From the NCBI RefSeq assembly GCF_001514265.1, contig NZ_KQ949002.1:62001-126000 (forward strand): a stretch of 64,000 nt of DNA, read 5' to 3'. This document shows positions 57,497-64,000 of the stretch, in pieces (within the stretch, counting starts at the first letter, position 1; each line of letters begins with the position of its first letter). The position numbers were made by a program, and so were the translations under genes. The notes under the pieces are model-generated. The model did not search any database. It saw only the letters and a program-made list of their open reading frames with translations, and was not told where the DNA came from. This DNA is from Streptomyces resistomycificus. Its GTDB lineage: Bacteria; Actinomycetota; Actinomycetes; Streptomycetales; Streptomycetaceae.

Positions 57497-58342
57497 TCAT
57501 GCCGTCGCCGATCGGTACTTGCGCACCGACAGGGTCCTGAAGATGACGATGATCAGGATCGAGTAGAGCAGGGAGGCCCAGACGGGGTGCTGCATCGGCC
57601 AGGCGTCGGAGGTCGAGACCCCCGGGTTGCCGAAGAGCACACGGCAGGCCTGGACGGTGGCGCTGAACGGGTTCCAGTCGGCGACATGGCGCAGCCAGGG
57701 CGTCATCCGGCTGGAGTCCACGAACGCGTTCGAGATGAAGGTGACCGGGAAGAGCCAGATCAGCCCGCCGGAGGTGGCCGCCTCGGGGGTGCGCACGGAC
57801 AGGCCGATGAGCGCGCCGATCCAGGTGAACGCGTATCCCGCCAGGAGCAGCAGCCCGAAGGCTCCGAGCACCTCCACGGCGTTGGTGTGGGTCCGCCATC
57901 CGACCAGCAGGGCGACGACCGCCAGCACGAGCAGGGTGAGCGCGGTCTGCACCAGGTCGGCGAGCGTCCGCCCGGTCAGCACCGCGCCACGCGCCATGGG
58001 CAGTGAGCGGAACCGGTCGATGAGCCCCTTGTGCATGTCGTCGGCGATGCCCGCTCCGGCGCCCGCGGTGGCGAAGGTGACCGTCTGCGCGAAGATGCCC
58101 GCCATGAGGAACTCGCGGTAGACGGCGGGGTCGGTGGTGCCGCCGATGTTCATCGACCCGCCGAAGACATAGCTGAACAGCACCACGAACATGATCGGCT
58201 GGATGAGCCCGAAGATGACCATCTCCGGGATGCGGGACATCCTGATGAGGTTGCGCTTGGCGACGACCAGCGAGTCGCGGATGGACTGGGTGACGGGATT
58301 GCCGGGCGCCGTGATCCGCGCGGCGTCGGTGACGGCGCTCAC
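57497..58342 (-). CDS. ABC-2 type permease (DrrB-like)
   Basis: A 281-residue protein with six TM segments, from GTG 58342, overlapping the ATPase stop (GTGA, 58339-58342). It starts VTQSIRDSLVVAKRNLIRMSRIPEMVIFGLIQPIMFVVLFSYVFGG, the DrrB/ABC2 signature, and contains FTWIGALIGLSVRTPEAATSGGLIWLFPVTFISNAFVDSSRMTPWLRHVADWNPF. It forms the membrane part of a daunorubicin-resistance-type exporter with the ATPase upstream. Substrate unknown; lipophilic drugs or lipids are typical. Confidence 0.93.
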   Translation of the reverse strand: MSAVTDAARITAPGNPVTQSIRDSLVVAKRNLIRMSRIPEMVIFGLIQPIMFVVLFSYVFGGSMNIGGTTDPAVYREFLMAGIFAQTVTFATAGAGAGIADDMHKGLIDRFRSLPMARGAVLTGRTLADLVQTALTLLVLAVVALLVGWRTHTNAVEVLGAFGLLLLAGYAFTWIGALIGLSVRTPEAATSGGLIWLFPVTFISNAFVDSSRMTPWLRHVADWNPFSATVQACRVLFGNPGVSTSDAWPMQHPVWASLLYSILIIVIFRTLSVRKYRSATA

Positions 58343-59349
58343 TTGGCTGCCTCCTTCTTGTTCCGGCGGTCCTTGCCGTCCGCCGCGGCGCCGTTCTCCT
58401 CGTCCTTCGTCTCGGCGACATGGCCGGTCAGGGAGAGGAACACGTCGTCCAGGGTGGGGCGGCGCAGGCCGATGTCGTCTATCTCGATACCGCGGATGTC
58501 CAGTTCCCGGATGACCTCGGCGAGGAGCTTCGCGCCGCCGGTGACGGGCACGGTGAGCTTGCGGGTGTGTTCCTCGACGGTGGTCTCGCCCTTGCCGAAG
58601 CCGGCCAGCACCTCCCGGGCCGTGGGGACGTGCTCGCGTTCGTGCACCACGACCTCGACGCGTTCGCCGCCGGTGCGGGCCTTGAGCTGGTCGGAGGTAC
58701 CGCGGGCGATGACCCGGCCGTGGTCGACCACGGCGATGTCGTGGGCGAGGTGATCGGCCTCTTCGAGGTACTGGGTGGTCAGCAGCAGCGTCGTGCCGCC
58801 CGAGACCAGCTGCTTGATGACCTCCCACAGCTGCTGGCGGTTGCGCGGGTCGAGGCCGGTCGTCGGCTCGTCCATGAACATCACGGGCGGGGACACGACG
58901 AGCGCGGCGGCCAGGTCGAGGCGGCGGCGCATGCCGCCGGAGTAGGTCTTGGCGGGGCGGTCGGCGGCGTCCGCGAGGTTGAACTGCTCGAGCAGTTCCT
59001 CGGCCCGGGCCTTCGCCGCCTTGGCCTTCATCTGGTAGAGCTGGCCGACCATCTGGATGTTCTCGCGGCCGGTCAGGTACTCGTCGACCGCGGCGAACTG
59101 GCCGGAGAGGCCGATGGAGCGTCGCACCTCGTTGGGCTGCTTCAGCACGTCGAGGCCGGCGACGACCGCCTTGCCGCTGTCGGGGCGCAGCAGGGTCGTC
59201 AGGCAGCGGACGGTGGTCGTCTTGCCCGCGCCGTTCGGCCCGAGCAGGCCCAGCACTGTGCCCTCGGGGACATCGAGGTCGACGCCGTCCAGAGCCCTTA
59301 CGTCGCCGAAGGTCTTGACCAGGCCTTCGGCGTAGATGGCGCCTGGCAT
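58339..59349 (-). CDS. ABC exporter ATPase (DrrA family)
   Basis: A 336-residue protein. ATG 59349 has GGAG 8 nt upstream; a GTG at 59361 would add four residues. Walker A is GLLGPNGAGKTTTVRCLTTL (~35-54), the Q-loop is GLSGQFAAVDEYLTGRENI, the ABC signature YSGGMRRRLDLAAAL, Walker B VMFMDEPTTGLDPRNR and H-loop LLLTTQYLEEADHLAHDI. The C-terminal ~100 residues are the DrrA-type extension ending in DVFLSLTGHVAET, then a charged tail. It is coupled to the permease gene. The promoter at 59446-59474 carries a perfect palindrome. Confidence 0.95.
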   Translation of the reverse strand: MPGAIYAEGLVKTFGDVRALDGVDLDVPEGTVLGLLGPNGAGKTTTVRCLTTLLRPDSGKAVVAGLDVLKQPNEVRRSIGLSGQFAAVDEYLTGRENIQMVGQLYQMKAKAAKARAEELLEQFNLADAADRPAKTYSGGMRRRLDLAAALVVSPPVMFMDEPTTGLDPRNRQQLWEVIKQLVSGGTTLLLTTQYLEEADHLAHDIAVVDHGRVIARGTSDQLKARTGGERVEVVVHEREHVPTAREVLAGFGKGETTVEEHTRKLTVPVTGGAKLLAEVIRELDIRGIEIDDIGLRRPTLDDVFLSLTGHVAETKDEENGAAADGKDRRNKKEAAK

Positions 59350-59445
59350 ATGAGTCTCCACGTCATTGGGGAATCTTCGAAAAGCCTAGGTTTGCGCATT
59401 TTGTTCCACCCGGTGGAGGGCGGAGGGGTGACTGGCACGAGACAC

Positions 59446-59474
59446 ACCGTAACGCGATGTATCGCGTCTCTCAA
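59446..59474 (-). promoter_or_regulatory. ABC operon promoter with palindromic operator in the spacer
   Basis: On the minus strand a TTGAGA -35 (59474-59469) and TACGGT -10 (59451-59446) are separated by exactly 17 bp. The spacer holds ACGCGAT-AC-ATCGCGT (59452-59467), a perfect 7+2+7 inverted repeat. A bound repressor would block RNA polymerase. The message would have a ~90-nt leader before ATG 59349. PadR- or TetR-type control is usual for drrAB-like operons, but no such regulator gene is adjacent except the MarR gene at 60920. Confidence 0.75.
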
Positions 59475-59544
59475 TGGAATTTCTCGAACGAGTGACAAGC
59501 GGGCCCCGTCGGAGCCCCTTCAACGCCCCGCCGACGCCCTGACC

Positions 59545-60774
59545 TCAGGCGATGACCGTGTAGCCCGCGTCGCGCAGGGCCTGGCCGACCTCGGCGCAGT
59601 GTGCCGGGCCCTTCGTCTCCAGGTGCAGCTCGACCTCCGCCTCCGTGAGCCCGAGCCGCGGATCGGTCCGGACGTGGCCCACATCGAGGACGTTAGCGTC
59701 CACCACTGACAACACCCCGAGAAGCGTAGCGAGGGCGCCCGGCCGGTCCGTCAGCCTGAGCCGTACGGCCAGGTAGCGGCCCTGCGCGGCCATGCCGTGG
59801 GTCAGGATCCGCTGCAGCAGCAACGGGTCGACGTTGCCGCCGGACAGCACCGCGACGACCGGCCCCTCGAAGGAACCGGGGTCACTCAGCAGCGCCGCGA
59901 CCGGGCTCGCCCCGGCCGGTTCGACGACCAGCTTGGCCCGTTCCAGGCACAGCAGCAGCGCGGTGGACAGCTCGTCCTCCGTCACCGTGCGCACCTCGTC
60001 CACCAGATCGCCGACGATCCCGAACGGCACGTCGCCCGGCCGCCCGACCTTGATGCCGTCGGCCATCGTCGCCGGGTTCTCGATCGACACCGGGCGCCCC
60101 GCGGCCAGCGACGGAGGGTAGGCGGCCGCGCCCGCCGCCTGCACGCCCACGATCCGCACGTCGGGGCGCAGCGCCTTCACGGCGACCGCGATACCGGCCG
60201 CGAGTCCGCCGCCACCGACGCCCACGACGATCGTGCGCACCTCCGGGCACTGCTCCAGGATCTCCAGGCCGACCGTGCCCTGACCGGCGATGATGTCGGG
60301 GTGGTCGAACGGGTGGATGAACACCGCGCCGGTCGACTCCGCGTACTCCTGCGCGGCGGCCAGCGTCTCGTCGACCACCTGGCCGTGCAGCCGCACCTCG
60401 GCGCCGTAGTGCCGGGTGGCGCTGATCTTGGGCAGCGGGGCGCCCATCGGCATGAACACCGTCGAACGCACCCCGAGCAGCGACGACGCCAGTGCCACGC
60501 CCTGCGCGTGGTTGCCCGCGCTGGCGGCCACGACACCGGCGGCCCGCTCCTCGGGCAGCAGTCCGGCGATGCGGACGTACGCGCCACGCAGCTTGAACGA
60601 TCCCGTCCGCTGGAGGTTCTCGCACTTGAAGTGGACCGGCGCGCCGACCAGCTGGGTCAGGTGCCGGCTGCCCTCCATCGCGGTCGCCCGCGCCACGCCC
60701 GAGAGCATCTTCTGGGCACCGCGCACGTCGTCGAGTGTCACCGGCGGCACGGAGGGGGCCTCACGGTAGTTCAT
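59545..60774 (-). CDS. Threonine dehydratase (deaminase) with ACT-like C-terminus
   Basis: A 409-residue PLP fold-type II enzyme from ATG 60774. The Schiff-base Lys is in RTGSFKLRGAYVRI (~58), the phosphate cradle is VGVGGGGLAAGIAV, and SAGNHAQGVALAS is the substrate loop. Residues ~325-409 are a single ACT-like regulatory domain (LAVRLRLTDRPGALATLLGVLSVVDANVLDVGHVR). It turns threonine (and serine) into 2-oxobutyrate and ammonia. One ACT domain is typical of the catabolic TdcB/IlvA-short class, so it may serve catabolism or isoleucine synthesis. GAGACT lies 6 nt before the start, suggesting a leaderless transcript. Confidence 0.92.
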   Translation of the reverse strand: MNYREAPSVPPVTLDDVRGAQKMLSGVARATAMEGSRHLTQLVGAPVHFKCENLQRTGSFKLRGAYVRIAGLLPEERAAGVVAASAGNHAQGVALASSLLGVRSTVFMPMGAPLPKISATRHYGAEVRLHGQVVDETLAAAQEYAESTGAVFIHPFDHPDIIAGQGTVGLEILEQCPEVRTIVVGVGGGGLAAGIAVAVKALRPDVRIVGVQAAGAAAYPPSLAAGRPVSIENPATMADGIKVGRPGDVPFGIVGDLVDEVRTVTEDELSTALLLCLERAKLVVEPAGASPVAALLSDPGSFEGPVVAVLSGGNVDPLLLQRILTHGMAAQGRYLAVRLRLTDRPGALATLLGVLSVVDANVLDVGHVRTDPRLGLTEAEVELHLETKGPAHCAEVGQALRDAGYTVIA

Positions 60775-60919
60775 GACTCGAGTCTCGCAGTTCACACGCG
60801 CTGACCGTCGCTGTGACCAACCTCCGAGACTGGTTTGCGCAGCCCCGGTACGGCCCGCCTTCCGGCCGCGTACCCTGTCCCCCAACCCAGCACCCCTTTC
60901 ATGAAGTGAGCCCCCGGCC

Positions 60920-61444
60920 ATGCCCACAACACCTGAAATGTCGATGGACATGACGACCGTCGGTGACAGCGGTCTCCTCGACACGCTGCAGCACGAGGTG
61001 GCGGTGTTCGCCCGCCGTGCCGAACAGACCCGGCTCGGCGGCGTGGGGCAGGTGCGCAACTCCATGGACCGCGCCGCGTACCTGCTGCTCAACCGGCTCG
61101 ACAAGGAAGGACCGATGGGCGTCAAGGCGCTCGCCGCGAGCATGGGGATCGACTCGTCGACGGTCACCCGGCAGGTGGCTCCGCTCGTCGACACCGGGCT
61201 CGTCAAGCGGACCTCGCACCCCGAGGACGGCCGGGCGGTGGTGCTCCAGCTGTCCCCGCGCGGGCTGTCGCGCCTGGAGGAAGTGCGCTCGTCACGGCGT
61301 CAGTTGATGGCCGAGCTGACACACGACTGGGCGCCGGAGGAGCGCGAGGCGTTCTGCACGCTCCTCACGCGCTTCAACAGCGCCCTGTCCGCCCGGATGG
61401 CGGCTCAGGAAGTACCCGGGGCGGAGTCGCCCACGGCCTCCTGA
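60920..61444 (+). CDS. MarR family transcriptional regulator
   Basis: A 174-residue protein from ATG 60920; ATG 60938 is an alternative. Helical dimerisation parts flank the winged HTH (~62-135): MDRAAYLLLNRLDKEGPMGVKALAASMGIDSSTVTRQVAPLVDTGLVKRTSHPEDGRAVVLQLS, the classic MarR DNA-binding helix plus the D-x-R wing. The last ~45 residues form the second dimerisation helix. It is divergent from the threonine dehydratase gene, and the 145-bp gap (60775-60919) holds no obvious palindrome. Ligand and targets unknown. Confidence 0.9.
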   Translation: MPTTPEMSMDMTTVGDSGLLDTLQHEVAVFARRAEQTRLGGVGQVRNSMDRAAYLLLNRLDKEGPMGVKALAASMGIDSSTVTRQVAPLVDTGLVKRTSHPEDGRAVVLQLSPRGLSRLEEVRSSRRQLMAELTHDWAPEEREAFCTLLTRFNSALSARMAAQEVPGAESPTAS

Positions 61445-61604
61445 GGGCCTCCCACGCGCGCGTGGCTCCGCATCGGCGGTGCGCGGCTCTTGACCGACAC
61501 GCCGTGCCTGGCCTCAGATGAGACCGGGTCCCGGTCGTACGCCGTTTCGTATGCCGTACGTGTCCGGCCCCTTCCCTCACGATCGCCCTCAGGCGGGAGG
61601 CGCG

Positions 61605-62108
61605 GTGCGGCAACGGCAAGCGGCCCAGGGCGCCCGTCGGGCCCGGGAGTTCGAGGCGTTCGTCGCCGGAGCGGCCGGGCGGCTGCTGCACGCCGCCACG
61701 CTCCTCACGGCGGAGGCACCGCGCGACAACCCGCGCGCGCGGCGCCTGCTCACTCTGGCCCTCGCGCACACGTACGCGCACTGGGACGGGCTGCGCGGCG
61801 AGGACCCGTACGACCGTGCCCGCGAGTACCTGGCCACCCGTTTCGCGCGCGGCGTGTGGCACCGGTACGGCGGTTTCGGCCGGGCCCGTCGGCACCCCGC
61901 CGGCCCGCTGGCCCGGCTCACCCCGCAGGAACGTCTCATCCTCGTCCTGAGGCTGTACGAGGGTGTCGCCGAGGAACAGGCGGCGGCGCTCCTGGGCCTC
62001 CCCGTGGAACGCGTCCGGTCGATCTGCGACCGGGCCACCGCGACCCTGCTCCATCCGCCACGGGATCCCGCGCCGGCGGTCTCGGGGGCGAGGGTGGCGC
62101 CGTCATGA
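61605..62108 (+). CDS. SigE-like ECF sigma factor (small, divergent)
   Basis: A 167-residue protein. GTG 61605 was chosen because GGGAGG sits at 61595-61600; longer in-frame starts exist (61518, 61551). Region 2 is weak (FEAFVAGAAGRLLHAATLLTAEAPRDNPRARRLLTLALAHTYAHW) and lacks the usual acidic DLVQEA helix. Region 4 is clearer (LARLTPQERLILVLRLYEGVAEEQAAALLGLPVERVRSICDRATATLL). It may be a degenerate sigma or a sigma-like regulator. A small membrane protein follows 25 nt later. The gap 61445-61604 has no gene. Confidence 0.72.
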   Translation: MRQRQAAQGARRAREFEAFVAGAAGRLLHAATLLTAEAPRDNPRARRLLTLALAHTYAHWDGLRGEDPYDRAREYLATRFARGVWHRYGGFGRARRHPAGPLARLTPQERLILVLRLYEGVAEEQAAALLGLPVERVRSICDRATATLLHPPRDPAPAVSGARVAPS

Positions 62109-62133
62109 GGCGGCCCGACGACCGGAGGCCGCG

Positions 62134-62382
62134 GTGAACCGGGCCGAGCGGGAGGCCGCCGTGCGGCGGATCATGGACCGGACCGTGCCGTCCGTGCCCC
62201 CGGAACTGTACGGCGAGGCCGTCCGGCGCGGCGGCCGCATGCTGCGCCGCAGAAGGGCCGCCCGGTGCCTGATGTGGCTGCTGCTCATCGCCGCGAGCGT
62301 GGCCTTCCTCGTGTGGGCGCTGACGGTCCAGCCGTGGGTGGAGCCGCCGTCGGACACGACCCCACCCCTCACGGACTGGTGA
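62134..62382 (+). CDS. Small single-TM protein, likely partner of the sigma-like factor
   Basis: An 82-residue protein from GTG 62134 with GGAGG 5-9 nt upstream. Cytoplasmic N-terminus NRAEREAAVRRIMDRTVPSVPPELYGEAVRRGGRMLRRRRAAR is basic and helical, followed by one TM segment (CLMWLLLIAASVAFLVWALTV) and a short Pro-rich external tail. The same order (sigma-like gene, then small membrane protein) is seen at 11879-13708. Function inferred from context only. Confidence 0.68.
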   Translation: MNRAEREAAVRRIMDRTVPSVPPELYGEAVRRGGRMLRRRRAARCLMWLLLIAASVAFLVWALTVQPWVEPPSDTTPPLTDW

Positions 62383-62404
62383 GTCCGGCAGAACCCGCGG
62401 CCGG

Positions 62405-63559
62405 CTAGCCGAGGGCCTGCTTGAGGTCCTCCAGGAGATCCTCGACGTTCTCGATGCCCACGGACAGCCGGACCAGGTCGGCGGGCACCTCCAGGGCCGA
62501 ACCGGCAGCGGAGGCGTGCGTCATGCGGCCGGGGTGTTCGATGAGCGACTCGACGCCGCCCAGGGACTCACCGAGCGTGAACACCTTGGCGCGGTTGCAG
62601 ACCTCGACGGCCGCCTCCTCGCCGCCCTCCACCTGGAAGGAGACCATGCCGCCGAACGCCCGCATCTGCTTGGCGGCGACCTCGTGACCGGGATGCTCCG
62701 GCAGACCCGGGTAGAGAACCCGCGTCACGCGCGCGTGCCGGGTCAGCATGTCGGCCACCTTGGTGGCGTTCTCGCTGTGCCGGTCCATGCGCACCGACAG
62801 CGTCTTCGTGCCGCGCAGCACCAGCCACGAGTCGAAGGGGCCTGCGACCGCGCCCATCGCGTTCTGGTGGTACGCCAGCTCCTCGCCCAGCTCCGGGTCG
62901 CCGACCACGAGGGCACCGCCGACGACGTCCGAGTGGCCGCCCATGTACTTGGTCAGGGAGTGCACCACGACGTCCGCGCCGAGCGACAGCGGCTGCTGCA
63001 GGTACGGCGTGGCGAACGTGTTGTCGACGACGAGCTTGGCGCCGGCGTCCCGGGAGACCTGGGCGAGGGCGGCGATGTCGGTGATGCCGAGCAGCGGGTT
63101 GGAGGGGGTCTCCACCCACACGGCCTTGGTCTTCGGGGTGATGGCGGCCCGTACCGCCGCCGGGTCGCTGGTGTCGGCGACCGACCACTCCACGCCCCAG
63201 CGGGAGACGACCTTCGCGAAGAGGCGGAACGTACCGCCGTACGCGTCGTTGGGGATCACCACGTGGTCGCCGGGGCTGAGCAGCGTACGCAACAGGCAGT
63301 CCTCGGCCGCCAGTCCGGACGCGAACGCGAGGCCGCGGCGGCCGCCCTCCAGGGCCGCGAGGTTCTCCTCCAGGGCCGTCCTGGTCGGGTTGGCGCTGCG
63401 GCTGTACTCGTAGCCGCCGCGCAGACCGCCGACGCCGTCCTGCTTGTAGGTCGAGACCTGGTAGATCGGCGGGACGACCGCGCCGGTGAGGGGATCCGCG
63501 GTGTTGCCCGCGTGGATCGCGAGGGTCTCGAAGTGCTGACTGATGTGCCTGTCGCTCAT
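62405..63559 (-). CDS. metB: Cystathionine gamma-synthase/lyase-type PLP enzyme
   Basis: A 384-residue fold-type I enzyme from ATG 63559. Motifs include TLAIHAGNTADPLTGAVVPPIYQVSTY, YEYSRSANPTRTALEENLAALEGG, AFASGLAAEDCLLRTLLSPGDHVVIPNDAYGGTFRLF, the PLP phosphate and Asp region VVDNTFATPYLQQPLSLGADVVVHSLTKYMGGHSD (Schiff-base Lys in SLTKY, ~198) and LIEHPGRMTHAS. It matches the Cys/Met metabolism PLP family, and in actinobacteria this form is usually called MetB, joining O-succinyl-/O-acetyl-homoserine and cysteine, though gamma-lyase activity cannot be excluded. TACCCT lies ~8 nt before ATG. Confidence 0.92.
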   Translation of the reverse strand: MSDRHISQHFETLAIHAGNTADPLTGAVVPPIYQVSTYKQDGVGGLRGGYEYSRSANPTRTALEENLAALEGGRRGLAFASGLAAEDCLLRTLLSPGDHVVIPNDAYGGTFRLFAKVVSRWGVEWSVADTSDPAAVRAAITPKTKAVWVETPSNPLLGITDIAALAQVSRDAGAKLVVDNTFATPYLQQPLSLGADVVVHSLTKYMGGHSDVVGGALVVGDPELGEELAYHQNAMGAVAGPFDSWLVLRGTKTLSVRMDRHSENATKVADMLTRHARVTRVLYPGLPEHPGHEVAAKQMRAFGGMVSFQVEGGEEAAVEVCNRAKVFTLGESLGGVESLIEHPGRMTHASAAGSALEVPADLVRLSVGIENVEDLLEDLKQALG

Positions 63560-63687
63560 GGGCACCGAGGGTAGTGCGCTCGCGCGTTCGGTGCCGGACG
63601 CAGAGGTCGGCGGGGGTCCGAGAAAGTTTTCCACAGGGTCGCCGACCGGGTTGGCCAATTGTCGGAGGCGTCTGGAACCCTTGAGGC

Positions 63688-64000
63688 ATGGAAATTCTCT
63701 GGGTCCTGTTGGCGCTGGTCATGCTCGGCTTCGTGCTGCTCCCCTTCCTGCGGCGCAGGCGCGGCATGATCGAGCAGGTCCCGCCGGGCCACCCGGACGC
63801 CGCGGACCCGGCCGACTACGGCTTCGCGCAGCAGGAGGAGCTGGACGTCCGGATGCCCGGCCCCGACCAGGACCTGGTCGACGTCCTGGACCTGGTGCAG
63901 CGCACCCAGGACCACCGGGCGGCCGCGCAGCTCCTGGCCGGCACCCCGGCCGAGGGCGAGCAGCGCTGGCAGCGGGTGCAGGCCTTCGCGGGCGCCGCGT
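63688..64000 (+). CDS. N-terminal part of a membrane-anchored protein running off the right edge
   Basis: ATG 63688 opens MEILWVLLALVMLGFVLLPF followed by LRRRRGMIEQVPPG and continues open to the window end (104 codons, no stop). A single TM anchor (residues ~2-20) with a basic stop-transfer is followed by a cytoplasmic region rich in Asp and Gln (AQQEELDVRMPGPDQDLVDVLDLVQRTQDHRAAAQLLAGTPAEGEQRW). The later part looks like TPR-type helices. The 128-bp gap to metB has no clear palindrome. I do not recognise the family. Confidence 0.8.
   Translation, partial: MEILWVLLALVMLGFVLLPFLRRRRGMIEQVPPGHPDAADPADYGFAQQEELDVRMPGPDQDLVDVLDLVQRTQDHRAAAQLLAGTPAEGEQRWQRVQAFAGAA

Noticed and set aside
59447..59467. 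Palindrome considered as an attachment site or terminator
   Set aside because: Its exact placement in a 17-bp promoter spacer, with no nearby integrase, favours an operator.

Overview
This is a high-GC actinobacterial chromosome segment, almost certainly Streptomyces. The coding signature is typical: strong third-position GC, many GTG/TTG starts, leaderless starts with a -10 box 6-8 nt upstream, rare TTA codons, WXG/Rhs toxins, mycothiol amidase Mca, DUF397 proteins and a DasR-type chitinase operator. The right half (mca, DUF4307, greA, drrAB-like ABC genes, threonine dehydratase, metB) and the left chitinase look like a conserved core arm; I recognise the order as Streptomyces-like from memory, without a search.

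Layout. 1-2.2 kb: secreted GH18 chitinase behind a dre operator. 2.2-11.3 kb: accessory region with a type VII/Rhs polymorphic-toxin locus (SseB-like protein, WXG-like protein, 1519-aa YD-repeat protein), followed by three tandem related immunity-like genes interspersed with decayed second ORFs and a frameshifted fossil of a second toxin tip, then a truncated XRE/DUF5753 regulator with its DUF397 partner. 11.3-20 kb: ECF sigma factor and membrane partner, divergent Nramp-like transporter, HATPase and MEDS-domain signalling proteins, two tandem-repeat arrays and an 828-aa ATPase-LuxR regulator. 20-31 kb: secreted zinc carboxypeptidase, a divergon for N-acyl-D-amino-acid use (kinase-IclR-RidA against deaminase-deacylase), a secreted trypsin-like protein and an AlaT-like aminotransferase. 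32-38 kb: GTP-dependent PEP carboxykinase, hemolysin III-type protein, a broken MFS exporter with its TetR regulator, and a Mut7-C protein. 38-44.6 kb: four translationally coupled genes for an envelope polysaccharide (processive GT2, GT39-like, DPM/GtrA-like, copper radical oxidase). 44.8-46.8 kb: DUF255 thioredoxin-like protein.

47-55 kb is the most intriguing part: one strand carries two consecutive STAND/TPR ATPases, a CHAT caspase-like protease and an alpha/beta hydrolase, tightly spaced, resembling an NTPase-gated conflict or cell-death system; the second ATPase gene contains a TTA codon. 55-64 kb returns to core functions: mca, DUF4307, greA, ABC exporter with a palindrome inside its promoter, threonine dehydratase, MarR, a small sigma-like/membrane pair, metB and the start of an unidentified membrane protein.

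No tRNA, rRNA, CRISPR array, transposase or integrase was seen. All functional assignments come from reading motifs; no database search was possible.
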